From NCBI RefSeq assembly GCF_900096995.1, contig NZ_OANT01000006.1, positions 1 through 64,000 on the forward strand: a DNA stretch of 64,000 nt, given 5' to 3'. Origin of the DNA: Acinetobacter puyangensis (GTDB taxonomy: Bacteria; Pseudomonadota; Gammaproteobacteria; Pseudomonadales; Moraxellaceae). A program made the translations under genes and the position numbers. Each line of letters opens with the position of its first letter. The first letter of the stretch is position 1. The notes under the pieces are model-generated. The model searched no databases and was not told the DNA's origin. It saw only the letters and a list, made by a program, of their open reading frames with translations. This document shows, piece after piece, positions 36,063-45,843 of this stretch.

Positions 36063-37111
36063 TGATACTTTTAGATTTATTAACAGCGTTAAAGAATACA
36101 CCTGCAATGCGTTCCAAACAGGATATTCCGCATAATGCTTTAAGGCATATCTCAAGAGATATCCATACCTTAGATGATGTATATGCCTTACCTGCGGATG
36201 ATACCGCAGCTATCCGTATGGGACAGCAATATTTGCTACATGCTTGTGAAGGCATGATTCCAAATTTTGTTGCTAGTCATCCTTACTTTGCAGGTTGGTC
36301 GGCAGTCATGGCGAATGTCAGTGATATTGCTGCTATGGGCGGCAAAGCATTAAGTGTTGTAAATAGCTATTGGCACACAGATGCAGGAAATGCAGAACAA
36401 TTAATTCAAGGTATTCAGGCAGCATGTGAAGTCTATAACGTTAAATTGGTCGGTGGACACACCAATATTCAAGCAAATTTTCAGCCAGCCTTATCTGTAG
36501 CCATTCAGGGGGTAGCTCAACAATTATTGTCTGTTTTCCATGTGCGAACAGGACAAAAAATTCTAGTGGCCTTGAATTTAAAAGGCAAATTCCATCCTGA
36601 CACCACCTACTGGAAATGTTTTGAAAATGTGCCAGCAAGTCTTTTACGGACACAGCTTGCACTTTTACCAGAAATTGCAGAACAGGGACTTGCCTATGCT
36701 GCACGGGATATTAGTAATGCAGGCATTCTTGGCAGCCTCTTGATGTTATTAGAGGCTACCGGATCAGGTGCGAAGATTGACCTAAATAAAATCCCTAAAC
36801 CACAAACTATTGAATGGCTAAAATGGTTACAGATTTTTCCTAGCTATGGATTTTTACTCACTGCAGATCAGGCGGGATGTGAAAATATTATTGAACTATT
36901 TACCTCACAAAATATTGATTGTGCAGTGATTGGTGAAGTGACTGATTCGGGAAAAGTTGAAACTCAATTACAGGCGGAACAGCGTATTTTCTGGGATTTT
37001 CAGCAAGAGGCATTTACTGGGCTGAATTATCTGCCCATGCTGAAACAGTGTGATTTTTTTCCATCTTTAATTGGATCTGATGTACAGGAGCAGTCTAAAT
37101 GCCAAGCGTAA
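36062..37111 (+). CDS. nitF: Nit1C AIR-synthase-like protein (Sll0787 family)
   Basis: The start is the ATG at 36062 in a TGATG overlap with nitE, so translation is coupled. The 349-residue product has the PurM/SelD/ThiL ATP-binding fold: PADDTAAI, the NVSDIAAMGGKAL signature, VGGHTNI and the C-terminal domain with ARDISNAGILGSLLML. These folds phosphorylate or activate small substrates with ATP. The substrate in Nit1C clusters is not known. Confidence 0.85.
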   Translation: MILLDLLTALKNTPAMRSKQDIPHNALRHISRDIHTLDDVYALPADDTAAIRMGQQYLLHACEGMIPNFVASHPYFAGWSAVMANVSDIAAMGGKALSVVNSYWHTDAGNAEQLIQGIQAACEVYNVKLVGGHTNIQANFQPALSVAIQGVAQQLLSVFHVRTGQKILVALNLKGKFHPDTTYWKCFENVPASLLRTQLALLPEIAEQGLAYAARDISNAGILGSLLMLLEATGSGAKIDLNKIPKPQTIEWLKWLQIFPSYGFLLTADQAGCENIIELFTSQNIDCAVIGEVTDSGKVETQLQAEQRIFWDFQQEAFTGLNYLPMLKQCDFFPSLIGSDVQEQSKCQA

Positions 37112-37389
37112 ATTTTACTGTTAAGTGGCCAAATGGCGAAACTGGACAATATTACTCACCCTCCACAGTCATTTATGAATATTTAAATATTGGACAAAGC
37201 TATCGCTTGGAAGATTTTCTTCGACAGGTTGAAAACGGTTTAAATAAAGCCTCGGATCGAGTTCGTATGCGTTATGGTTTTGCATGTAGTGCAGCAATGG
37301 ATAGTCTCGCCACGATTAAACGTCAAGTGAAGATATTGGGACTTAGCACCCAAGATTATATTGAAATTATTGAAATCATGAATGAATAG
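37099..37389 (+). CDS. nitG: Nit1C small protein, MSMEG_0570 family
   Basis: The 96-residue product (MPSVNFTVKWPNGETGQYYS, then FACSAAMDSLATIK) belongs to a family described only from nitrilase-1 clusters and labelled a nitrogen starvation response protein. The start lies 13 bases inside nitF with an AGGAG site in front. Its biochemical role is unknown. Confidence 0.85.
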   Translation: MPSVNFTVKWPNGETGQYYSPSTVIYEYLNIGQSYRLEDFLRQVENGLNKASDRVRMRYGFACSAAMDSLATIKRQVKILGLSTQDYIEIIEIMNE

Positions 37390-37394
37390 GATAG

Positions 37395-38699
37395 ATGAAC
37401 CGCATGAACACAATTGACAAAGCAAAACTCGCAACACATTATGATGTGGTGATTGTTGGAGGTGGACAGGCAGGATTATGCGTCAGTCACTATCTTAAGC
37501 AAGCAAATATTCATCATGTTGTATTGGAAAAAGAGGCTGAACTGACACATGCTTGGCGTTCCAAACGTTGGGACAATTTCACATTGGTCACACCAAATTG
37601 GCAATGTTTATTACCTGACTACCCATACGCTGGAGCTGAACCTGATGGTTTTATGAAGAAAAATGAAATTGTTGAATATCTTGATGGTTTTATTGAAAAA
37701 CTTAATCCACCTGCTATTTTAGGAATTAATGTCACCCATGTTGCAAAAGTTGGTAAGCAACAATTTGTAATCGAAACAGACCAAGGTACGACGCTTGCCA
37801 AACATCTTGTCGTGGCGGCAGGTGGATACCATACACCAATTTATCCAAAGCTCTCATCTTCGTTACCAGAGAATGTAATGGTTATTCATTCAGAGCAATA
37901 TTTTAATCCTGAACAGATTCCAGAAGGCAATGTTTTGGTGGTTGGTTCTGGGCAATCAGGTGCACAAATTGCTGAAGATTTACATCTTGCAGGCAAAAAA
38001 GTTTATTTATCTACAGGTGATGCGCCTCGTTGTGCCAGATTCTATCGTGGTAAAGATGTAGTGAAGTGGCTATTTGAAATGGGTTATTATGAAACCACCG
38101 TTAAAGATCATCGTTATAATGAAGAGGTGCGTAATAGTACCAACCATTATGTGACAGGACGAGATGGTGGTCGTGATATTGACCTGCGTAAATTTGCTCT
38201 GGAAGGTATGCGCTTATTTGGGCGTTTTAAAGATTATAAGGATGGTAAGCTGATTTTTAGTCCAGATTTAGCGAAAAATTTAGATAGGGCCGACGAAACT
38301 TACAATCGTATTAACGCAAGTATTGATAACTATCTGTTGCAGAATAATATTCAGACTGATGCGTCTGCATCTGTATATGAGGCTGTATGGCAGCCAGAAT
38401 CAGAAGTAACAGAAATTGATTTGGTAGCAGAAAATATTAGATCAATTATTTGGTGTATAGGTTTTAGACCTGATTACTCATGTTTTGATTTGGACATTTT
38501 TGATAAGAAAGGCTATCCACAACATAATCGTGGTGTCACCATTGATCCAGATGTTACCTTCATTGGCCTACCTTGGTTACATACATGGGGATCAGGACGT
38601 TTTCTGGATGTAGCAAAAGATGCTGAATTTATAGCAACGCACATTACACAGCAAATCAAATACTTCAATAAAGCAATGAACTCAATATCACCTACTTAA
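37395..38699 (+). CDS. nitH: Nit1C flavin-dependent oxidoreductase (MSMEG_0569 family)
   Basis: The 434-residue protein resembles flavin monooxygenases. It has an FAD Rossmann motif VVIVGGGQAGL near residue 18, the conserved AWRSKRWDNFTLVTPNW segment, a second dinucleotide motif VVGSGQSGAQIAEDL around residue 180, and a late CIGFRPDYS. It probably oxidises a nitrogen compound with NAD(P)H and oxygen, but the substrate is unknown. It is the last gene of the operon and is followed by a strong terminator. Confidence 0.87.
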   Translation: MNRMNTIDKAKLATHYDVVIVGGGQAGLCVSHYLKQANIHHVVLEKEAELTHAWRSKRWDNFTLVTPNWQCLLPDYPYAGAEPDGFMKKNEIVEYLDGFIEKLNPPAILGINVTHVAKVGKQQFVIETDQGTTLAKHLVVAAGGYHTPIYPKLSSSLPENVMVIHSEQYFNPEQIPEGNVLVVGSGQSGAQIAEDLHLAGKKVYLSTGDAPRCARFYRGKDVVKWLFEMGYYETTVKDHRYNEEVRNSTNHYVTGRDGGRDIDLRKFALEGMRLFGRFKDYKDGKLIFSPDLAKNLDRADETYNRINASIDNYLLQNNIQTDASASVYEAVWQPESEVTEIDLVAENIRSIIWCIGFRPDYSCFDLDIFDKKGYPQHNRGVTIDPDVTFIGLPWLHTWGSGRFLDVAKDAEFIATHITQQIKYFNKAMNSISPT

Positions 38700-38756
38700 C
38701 CACATATACAGTTTCAGTCTGATGAACATACTTTACTGATTCACGCCCGTCATAAT

Positions 38757-38792
38757 TTAAAAACCTGTTTAAAAGTAACAGGTTTTTTTATG
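38757..38792. terminator. Terminator after the nit operon
   Basis: AAACCTGTT (38761-38769) and AACAGGTTT (38777-38785) form a 9-bp stem followed by a T-run, with A residues on the other side. It separates nitH from the convergent dehydrogenase gene. Confidence 0.87.
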
Positions 38793-38837
38793 TTTAAAAT
38801 TTCATTCTTAGAATATTTGAAATATAGCTGTACACGG

Positions 38838-40289
38838 TTAAAGATTTCCAACACATAGATATTTGATTTCCGTATATTCTTCCAGTCCATATTTAGAGCC
38901 TTCACGCCCCAATCCGGAGGACTTTACACCACCAAACGGTGCTTCGGTTGTCGAAATTAAACCGGTATTGATACCGACCATACCGTATTGCAATGCTTCT
39001 GAGACTTTAAATAGTCGATTGACATTCTGGGTAAAAATATACGCTGCCAGACCAAATTCGGTATCGTTGGCTCGTTCAATCACGTCATCCTCATCTTCAA
39101 ACTTGAAAATTGGGGCAAGTGGAGCAAAGGTTTCTTCATTAAAGCATAGCATGGCATCATTGGCATGTTTAAGAATGGTGGGCTGGAAAAAATGCTGGCC
39201 TAAAGGTGAAACCTCACCGCCAAGAACTAGTTCGCCACCTTGTGAAATTGCATCCTGAATATGTTTTTGCACTTTAAGAACGGCTTTTTGATTAATCAGC
39301 GGGCCAATATCGGTATCTGGTTCCAGTCCATTTCCGACTTTTAATGCGGCCACCTTCATTTTAAGTTTTTCGATAAATTGATCATACAGGCTGCTATGTA
39401 CAAAAATCCGGTTACTACAGACACAGGTTTGACCTGCATTTCTGAATTTACTGTCAATAGTGCCCTGAACTGCTACATCAAGGTCGGCATCATCAAATAC
39501 GATTAAGGGAGCATTACCTCCTAATTCTAAGGAAAGTTTCTTAATCGTCGGTGCACATTGTTGCATTAACAACGCCCCAACAGGAGTTGAACCAGTAAAA
39601 CTTAATTTTTGTACAATGGGACTTTGGGTTAATGGTGGCACAATATCCTGTGCATATCCGGTAATGATATTTAATACGCCGGGTGGAATACCAGCCTGAT
39701 GTGCAAGTTCTGCAAAGGCTAGTGCAGTAAATGGTGTTTCCTGTGCAGGTTTAACAATAATGCTGCAACCCGCAGCAAGTGCTGGTGCCACTTTTCGGGT
39801 AATCATGGCTGCCGGAAAATTCCAAGGTGTAATTGCCACACAAACACCGACAGGTTGCCGAATCGTCAGCAAGCGTTTGTCGGCGCTCGGTGATGGAATG
39901 GTATCACCATACATGCGGCGACCTTCTTCGGCAAACCATTCAATAAAACTTGCAGCATAAGCGATTTCGCCTTCTGCTTCTTTTAATGGTTTTCCTTGTT
40001 CCAGTGTCATGATTGTGGCCAGTTCCTGTTTATGTTCAAGGATCAGGACAAACCATTTTTTGAGTAGTTCGACACGATATTTGACGGCGCTTTGTTTCCA
40101 TGTTTGGTAAGCCTGATGGGCGACATTAATGCTCTCTTCAATTTGTGCGACAGTTAATGCAGGGATATGACCTAGTACTTCAGATGTAGCCGGATTAATG
40201 ACTTCAATGGTTTGTTGTGAAGCCGAATCAATCCATTTTCCGTTGATATAGGCCGCTTGTTTGAATAAGGCAAAAGAATTTATGTCCAT
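38838..40289 (-). CDS. gabD: Succinate-semialdehyde-type aldehyde dehydrogenase
   Basis: The 483-residue enzyme is a typical aldehyde dehydrogenase: ITPWNFPAAMITRKVAPALA in the NAD(P) domain, FTGSTPVG, the general base in LELGGNAPLIVFDDAD and the nucleophile in FRNAGQTCVCSNR. The length and the KSSGLGREGSKYGLEEYTE ending are those of GabD-type succinate-semialdehyde dehydrogenases, which oxidise short semialdehydes. It is divergent from the glycerol-dehydrogenase-like operon and shares its upstream region with the candidate operator, so it probably belongs to that pathway. The true substrate could be another hydroxy- or keto-aldehyde. Confidence 0.88.
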   Translation of the reverse strand: MDINSFALFKQAAYINGKWIDSASQQTIEVINPATSEVLGHIPALTVAQIEESINVAHQAYQTWKQSAVKYRVELLKKWFVLILEHKQELATIMTLEQGKPLKEAEGEIAYAASFIEWFAEEGRRMYGDTIPSPSADKRLLTIRQPVGVCVAITPWNFPAAMITRKVAPALAAGCSIIVKPAQETPFTALAFAELAHQAGIPPGVLNIITGYAQDIVPPLTQSPIVQKLSFTGSTPVGALLMQQCAPTIKKLSLELGGNAPLIVFDDADLDVAVQGTIDSKFRNAGQTCVCSNRIFVHSSLYDQFIEKLKMKVAALKVGNGLEPDTDIGPLINQKAVLKVQKHIQDAISQGGELVLGGEVSPLGQHFFQPTILKHANDAMLCFNEETFAPLAPIFKFEDEDDVIERANDTEFGLAAYIFTQNVNRLFKVSEALQYGMVGINTGLISTTEAPFGGVKSSGLGREGSKYGLEEYTEIKYLCVGNL

Positions 40290-40426
40290 ATTTATCTATT
40301 CCTGTGATGACTGATAGTGTCTGATCCGTGCTGATCATTGAATTAAAATTACTGATAAATCATGTTCTTAAATGTTAATTACGTGAAATTTTCAAACAAT
40401 CTATTTGCAAAATGAATTTATCATGT

Positions 40427-40441
40427 AATATATGATATATC
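40427..40441. promoter_or_regulatory. Candidate GntR-family operator, copy 1
   Basis: AATATATGATATATC is a near-perfect palindrome centred on G40434. It matches AATATATTATATATC at 46582-46596 at 14 of 15 positions, differing only at the centre. It lies 36 bases before the glycerol-dehydrogenase-like gene and between two divergent genes. Confidence 0.55.
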
Positions 40442-40477
40442 TTATATTAAATATCATTGTTAGGGAAGATAAACGAT

Positions 40478-41566
40478 ATGGAGAGATTGGTCTTTGGTGC
40501 ACCGATGCGTTATATACAAGGATGGGGCGTATTAAATGAAGCGCTGAACTGGCTTAATCCCAATCACCAAAACATTTGTGTGGTGACAGACGCCTTTGTT
40601 TTAGATCTGATTCAGCCGACGCTACAGGCACAAGCCAAACAAAAAAATTTAGCCATTGATTTTGTGGTTTTTGATCAAGCGATTACCCGCACGCATTTGC
40701 AGCAGATGTTTGATCAGGTCAGACAGAATATCCCGGATATAGTGTTGGCTGCTGGTGGGGGACTGTCGATTGATGCAGGTAAGGCACTCGCACATCAGTT
40801 CAATCTACCTTTTATTACCATCCCGACTGTGGCATCAAATGATGCACCGACCTCGAAGAACTATGTGGTGTATACCGACCATCATCAAATGGATTATGTC
40901 GGGCATCTGGACTTTAGTCCCTGGGCAGTGATTGTTGATAGCCAAATTATTTCCAAAGCACCGAAAAAGTTTTTACTTGCCGGAATTGGCGATGCAATTT
41001 CCAAAAAATTTGAGGCGCGAGCCTGTTTGCAAAGTCAGGGCAAGAATATGTTCGCCACCCGTTCGTCAATAACCGCTGTTGCAATTGGTGATGCCTGCTT
41101 TGAGCAGATTCAGCAACATGCACAGGCCGCGTTAACAATTGCCGGAACAGGAAAACCCAGTGATGCGCTGGAAATGATTCTGGAAGCCAGTATTTTGATG
41201 AGTGGACTGGCTTTTGAAAGTGGTGGTTTATCCATTGCCCATGCCATGACTCGGGGATTAACTGCCATACCCGAAACATCACGGCAAATGCATGGTTTAC
41301 AAGTTGCCTATGGTTTACTGGTGCAGCTATACCTTGATCAGCAACATGAAGAACTTGATCAACTCATTATTTTCTATAAAAAAATTGGATTACCAGTTGC
41401 TTTAAAACAATTGGGATTAACCCATATTGATACAGCTACATTGCACACCATTGCAGATTTAACATTGGCTGCGCCACATTGTAAAAATTTTTCCAGTGTA
41501 CTAACACAACAGGATTTGGTTGCTGCCATGCAGAACATTGAAAATTTGGATAGACAGGAGAGATAA
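40478..41566 (+). CDS. Glycerol-dehydrogenase-like Fe/Zn alcohol dehydrogenase
   Basis: The start is ATG 40478 with AGGGAAG upstream. The product of 362 residues has the group III metal-dependent dehydrogenase layout: LAAGGGLSIDAGKALAH (NAD binding), ITIPTVASNDAPTS, and metal ligands in GIGDAISKKFEA, SIAHAMTRGL and MHGLQVAYG. This is typical of GldA-type glycerol dehydrogenases, which oxidise polyols to ketones. It is the first gene of an operon with a split transketolase, so the product may be a keto-sugar. The substrate is unproven. Confidence 0.82.
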   Translation: MERLVFGAPMRYIQGWGVLNEALNWLNPNHQNICVVTDAFVLDLIQPTLQAQAKQKNLAIDFVVFDQAITRTHLQQMFDQVRQNIPDIVLAAGGGLSIDAGKALAHQFNLPFITIPTVASNDAPTSKNYVVYTDHHQMDYVGHLDFSPWAVIVDSQIISKAPKKFLLAGIGDAISKKFEARACLQSQGKNMFATRSSITAVAIGDACFEQIQQHAQAALTIAGTGKPSDALEMILEASILMSGLAFESGGLSIAHAMTRGLTAIPETSRQMHGLQVAYGLLVQLYLDQQHEELDQLIIFYKKIGLPVALKQLGLTHIDTATLHTIADLTLAAPHCKNFSSVLTQQDLVAAMQNIENLDRQER

Positions 41567-42451
41567 ATGATCTCGCAAGCACAAGTAAGGAACACTGAGC
41601 AGATGCAATATCAACCCACAGCGCAAGAAATTGCATTTTTAAAAGAGAAGGCGAAATTTATTCGCAAGGAAACCATTCGTTTAATTGAAATTGCCAAGAC
41701 TGGACATTACTCCTCGGTCTTTTCATGTGCCGAAATTTTTGCTGCTTTATATTATGACGTGATGAATATCAAGGTCGGGGAGCCTAAATGGCCTGAAAGA
41801 GATCGTTTTCTCATGGGTAAAGGGCATGCGGCAGTAGGGCAATTCCCGATTCTGGCAGAGCTGGATTTCTTTCCCAAAGCATGGCTTGAGGATTATACCC
41901 GCTTAGGTAGTCCGTTGGGCGACCACCCCGATATGAAAAAAGTCCCAGGAATTGATTTTTCTTCTGGCTCAATTGGTCATGCTTTATCCGCAGGTGTTGG
42001 TATGACACTGGCACAACGCTATACCGGAATTGCGCATGAGGTATTTGTATTACTGGGCGATGGTGAAATGCAGGAAGGGCAGGTTTGGGAAGCGGCATTA
42101 AGTGCTTCACATCACCAGTTAAATCGTTTGATTGCTATTGTGGATCGTAATGGTTATCAGCTGGATGGCAAAGTTAATGATGTGATCAATATTGAACCTC
42201 TGGCAGACAAGTGGCAGGCTTTTGGCTGGGAAACACATGTGGTGGATGGACATAATATTCAACAATTGACCACATTACTCAGACAAGTAAAAGCAGACAA
42301 AAACCGAAAAACGCCAGTATGTATTATTGCCAACACCTTAAAAGGCAAAGGTGTTTCTTATATGGAAACCGAACCGGGCTGGCATTTGGGCTATTTGTCG
42401 CCGGAAGATGCAGAAAAGGCATTACAGGAAATAGAGAATAAGGAGATTTAA
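41567..42451 (+). CDS. Transketolase, N-terminal subunit
   Basis: The 294-residue protein is the thiamine-diphosphate-binding half of a split transketolase. It has RFLMGKGHAAVGQFPILAE and GSIGHALSAGVGMTLAQ. The ThDP-Mg motif is GDGEMQEGQVWEAA, ending in an Asn of RNGYQLDG. It has a GGAGA ribosome site and follows directly after the dehydrogenase gene. It must pair with the next gene product. Split transketolases often act on specialised sugars or acids instead of the pentose-phosphate cycle. Confidence 0.9.
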   Translation: MISQAQVRNTEQMQYQPTAQEIAFLKEKAKFIRKETIRLIEIAKTGHYSSVFSCAEIFAALYYDVMNIKVGEPKWPERDRFLMGKGHAAVGQFPILAELDFFPKAWLEDYTRLGSPLGDHPDMKKVPGIDFSSGSIGHALSAGVGMTLAQRYTGIAHEVFVLLGDGEMQEGQVWEAALSASHHQLNRLIAIVDRNGYQLDGKVNDVINIEPLADKWQAFGWETHVVDGHNIQQLTTLLRQVKADKNRKTPVCIIANTLKGKGVSYMETEPGWHLGYLSPEDAEKALQEIENKEI

Positions 42452-43471
42452 ATGAGCATCCAATCAACATCAAAATTGTCGCCCCAACAGCCACATCAGT
42501 TATCACCTCAGTCTTGGCAATATCGTGAACTGAATGCCAAAAATCCGGGTTTGGATTATTTATCTGATGCCCTGATCGAACTGGTTGAACAGGGCTATCC
42601 GGTGGTTGCCGGTTCGGCAGATTTACAATATTCAAATGGCTTAAACCGTTTTTCGGCTGCTTATCCGGAACGTTATATTGCTTTTGGTATTTCCGAACAG
42701 AATATGGTTTCTGCCGCGGCAGGTATGGCTACTTCCGGCGTGATGCCCTTTGTCGCAACTTTTGCATCATTTTTGGGATTACTGTGTTGTGAACAGATTC
42801 GTATGGATATTGCTTATTCGGCTTTGCCAGTTCGTTTGATTGGTCATCATACCGGTATCTCTCTGGGATTCTATGGTACATCACATCATGCAACCGAAGA
42901 TATTGGAACCATGCGTTCGATTGCCGATCTGGCCGTAGTTTCACCTGCCGATGGCAATGAGTTAAAAGCTGCGATTAAAGCATCAGCACACTATGACAAG
43001 CCGATTTATTTCCGGATTGGCCGTGGGCGTGATCCTGTCGTTTATGAATCTGAACCTGAATTTGAGTTTGGCAAGGCCAAAATTCATCAACTGGGCAGTG
43101 ATCTGAATATTATTGCCTGCGGCATGGCAGTCTATGAATCTTTGGCAGCAGCAAAATTGTTACAACAGCAGGGGTTTTCTGTCGGTGTGATCAATATGGC
43201 CTCGATTAAGCCCATTGATGCCGAGGCAATTTTACAGGCAGCCGCTTCGTCTAGTCGCATGATGACAGTAGAGGAACATAATGTTCTGGGTGGACTGGGT
43301 GCTGCGGTTGCCGAAGTCATTAGTGAATATGGTTACGCAGGAAAATTAAAACGCCATGGAATTTATGATGAATATAGCCTGATTGCACCACCGACTCATC
43401 TTTATCATCACTATCGTCTGGATAGTGAAGGGATCAAGGACGTCGCTTTGGAATTTCTCAATCAATCATGA
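42452..43471 (+). CDS. Transketolase, C-terminal subunit
   Basis: The 339-residue partner carries the pyrimidine-binding and C-terminal domains: VAGSADLQYSNGL, the catalytic Glu in FGISEQNMVSAAAGMA, HHTGISLGFYGTSHHATED and the C-terminal MTVEEHNVLGGLGAAVAE. It starts right after the N-terminal subunit with an AAGGAG site, so equal synthesis is expected. With the first subunit it transfers two-carbon ketol units between sugars. Confidence 0.9.
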   Translation: MSIQSTSKLSPQQPHQLSPQSWQYRELNAKNPGLDYLSDALIELVEQGYPVVAGSADLQYSNGLNRFSAAYPERYIAFGISEQNMVSAAAGMATSGVMPFVATFASFLGLLCCEQIRMDIAYSALPVRLIGHHTGISLGFYGTSHHATEDIGTMRSIADLAVVSPADGNELKAAIKASAHYDKPIYFRIGRGRDPVVYESEPEFEFGKAKIHQLGSDLNIIACGMAVYESLAAAKLLQQQGFSVGVINMASIKPIDAEAILQAAASSSRMMTVEEHNVLGGLGAAVAEVISEYGYAGKLKRHGIYDEYSLIAPPTHLYHHYRLDSEGIKDVALEFLNQS

Positions 43472-43510
43472 CATAGATCTGGTCATGCCTGATCAGATGC
43501 GGAGAATAGT

Positions 43511-44935
43511 ATGGATAGGATATCCACGAACAATCCTCAACAGCAGCTTCCCGAGGATGAAAATACAGTTCAAATTACCGACCATGACCGCAAAGTTGCG
43601 GCATGGGGCGGCGCTGTCGGTACAGCACTAGAACAATACGATTTTATTATTTATGGTACAGCAGCAGCCTTGGTGTTTAACCATATTTTTTTCCCAAATG
43701 TTTCTCCGGCAGTCGGTTATCTGGCGAGTTTTTCCACGTTTGCCGTGGGTTTTTTGGCACGACCATTAGGCGGAATTTTCTTTTCCAAATATGGTGAAAA
43801 ACTGGGACGAAAATGGGTATTGGTTGCAACCTTATATTTGATGGGTTTTGCCACCTTTGCCATGGGGTTGATCCCATCTTATGATCAGATCGGTTTTTTC
43901 GCACCATTATTACTGGTAATTTGCCGTTTTATGCAAGGGTTTGGTGCTGGTGCAGAAATGGCTGGTGCAACGGTACTATTAACAGAAACCGCCTTACCCA
44001 ATAAGCGAGGGAAAATGGCTTCGCTAGTCTGGGTCGGTGCATCGGTCGGTACGGCACTGGGTGCCTTGGCATGGATTCTGGTTCAGCTTTTACCCGAACC
44101 GGATTTTTATGCTTGGGGATGGCGTTTGGTATTCTTTAGTTCGATATTTGTTACCTTTGCAGCATGGCTAATCCGTCGCAGTTTAAAAGAGTCACCTGTT
44201 TTTGCCGAGAAAAAACGTCATGCCAAACAGGAAAAAGCTATTCCATTACGCGAAGTGTTCCGTGATGGTAAACGTACCATATTCCGTGTATTCTTAATGA
44301 ATGTAGGTGCAAATGGTCATTCATATATTTATCAGGCATTTATCGGTTCTTTTCTGGTATCGGTGGTCAAAGTCAACGCATCATTTATTCCCAAGACATT
44401 GTTGGTCGGTGCCACGATTGCTGCATTTACTTCGGTAATGATTGGTCGGGCATCGGATATTTATGGCCGCAAGAAAATCATGTATTTCATTCATACCACA
44501 TTATTTTTTGCCACCATTCCAATGTTTATGTTACTGGAAACAGGAAATACACTGTATATCATGTTGGTGATTATCTTTGGCTTTATCTTTGCCGCAGAAG
44601 GTACAGTGAGTGCACAGGCAGCCTATTTCCCCGAATTGTTTGGTTCCAAATATCGCTATGCCGGCGTCACACTGGGACGTGAAATGTCGGCTGTGTTTGG
44701 TGGCGGGATTGGTCCAATGGTATGTTCTGCATTATTAACAGCTTTCTCCAATAGCTGGTTGCCTGTGGCGATTTATATGATGTTTATCATGAGTCTCAGT
44801 TTAATTGGAATCTATATTTCACCCGAAACCAGAGGCCGCTCTTTATATACGCCAGAAAATGCAATGGATGAAAAGAATACATTGAATGCAATAAAACAGG
44901 GGAATTCTTCTACCTTTAAGGCAGAAAAGTCTTAA
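43511..44935 (+). CDS. MFS transporter, metabolite:H+ symporter family
   Basis: The 474-residue protein has about 12 membrane segments and the family marks WGGAVGTALEQYDFIIYGTAAAL, FLARPLGGIFFSKYGEKLGRKW (between segments 2 and 3) and RASDIYGRKKIMYF. These place it in the metabolite:H+ symporter group, which carries small organic acids, osmolytes and shikimate. It is fourth in the operon and probably imports the growth substrate of the pathway. The N-terminal 30 residues are polar and cytoplasmic. Confidence 0.88.
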   Translation: MDRISTNNPQQQLPEDENTVQITDHDRKVAAWGGAVGTALEQYDFIIYGTAAALVFNHIFFPNVSPAVGYLASFSTFAVGFLARPLGGIFFSKYGEKLGRKWVLVATLYLMGFATFAMGLIPSYDQIGFFAPLLLVICRFMQGFGAGAEMAGATVLLTETALPNKRGKMASLVWVGASVGTALGALAWILVQLLPEPDFYAWGWRLVFFSSIFVTFAAWLIRRSLKESPVFAEKKRHAKQEKAIPLREVFRDGKRTIFRVFLMNVGANGHSYIYQAFIGSFLVSVVKVNASFIPKTLLVGATIAAFTSVMIGRASDIYGRKKIMYFIHTTLFFATIPMFMLLETGNTLYIMLVIIFGFIFAAEGTVSAQAAYFPELFGSKYRYAGVTLGREMSAVFGGGIGPMVCSALLTAFSNSWLPVAIYMMFIMSLSLIGIYISPETRGRSLYTPENAMDEKNTLNAIKQGNSSTFKAEKS

Positions 44936-45059
44936 TTGCCTGAAGTAAGAAGGTACTGCAAAAGATGATTTGAAGGAACAACCTAAATGAAATGCTTTCA
45001 ATCATCTTTTCAGTGATTCGCTGGATAAAGCAACCAATATAAACGCAGGATATTGAGTC

Positions 45060-45755
45060 ATGGAGATAAAAACAGCTGTGATTACCGGTGGCGGTACAGG
45101 TATTGGATTAGCCACTGCTTTATTATTGCTTGAGCAGGGTTGGCGTGTACTTGCTCTGGGTCTGCAATGTGAGCAGGTGATTTCCGATCAATTTCATTTT
45201 TATGAGGTTGATATTTGTGATCTGGATCAGGTCAAGAAAATTTTTGATCACCAAGACAAGGTCGATGCACTGATTCATTGTGCCGGTATGATCAAACAAA
45301 AACAGGAATGGGAAATACCGACCTTTGAAAAAGTGATGGAGGTTAATCTTAATACGGCCTTTGCGATTACCACCTTATTACAGGATAAACTGATTCAGGC
45401 AAAAGGATCGATTATTCATATTGCCTCAATGTGGAGTTTTTTTGGTTCGGCTCAGTCGCCAGCGTATGCAGCATCAAAAGCCGGTGTTGCAGCATTGACC
45501 CGATCACTTGCTGTCGCGCTAGGTGCAAAAGGTGTACGTGTAAATGCCATTGCGCCGGGCTGGATTGATACTGCAATGGGTGCAACCGCCAAAAATGATC
45601 CCGAGCGTTATCAGAAAATTATTGATAGGATTCCACTAGCACGCTGGGCACAGCCAACAGAAATTGCACAGGTCATTATCTTTTTATTATCGGCACATGC
45701 CAGTTATATTCATGGTGCTGTTTTGCCAGTGGATGGTGGTTATAGCATCGCTTAA
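45060..45755 (+). CDS. Short-chain dehydrogenase/reductase
   Basis: The 231-residue enzyme has the SDR marks: ITGGGTGIGLATA (cofactor loop), HCAGM (NNAG equivalent), Ser in IHIASMWS, the catalytic YAASK and a APGWID segment after it. It oxidises or reduces a hydroxyl/keto group with NAD(P). It lies 124 bases after the transporter and is probably part of the same catabolic locus. Confidence 0.87.
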   Translation: MEIKTAVITGGGTGIGLATALLLLEQGWRVLALGLQCEQVISDQFHFYEVDICDLDQVKKIFDHQDKVDALIHCAGMIKQKQEWEIPTFEKVMEVNLNTAFAITTLLQDKLIQAKGSIIHIASMWSFFGSAQSPAYAASKAGVAALTRSLAVALGAKGVRVNAIAPGWIDTAMGATAKNDPERYQKIIDRIPLARWAQPTEIAQVIIFLLSAHASYIHGAVLPVDGGYSIA

Positions 45756-45843
45756 ATCATAGTCTGCTGGCGCATTACATTTACAGTTTATTGTTTTGAT
45801 TAAAAAGACTTTAAATGTTTTAACTGGCACAGTGCCGCATTAT

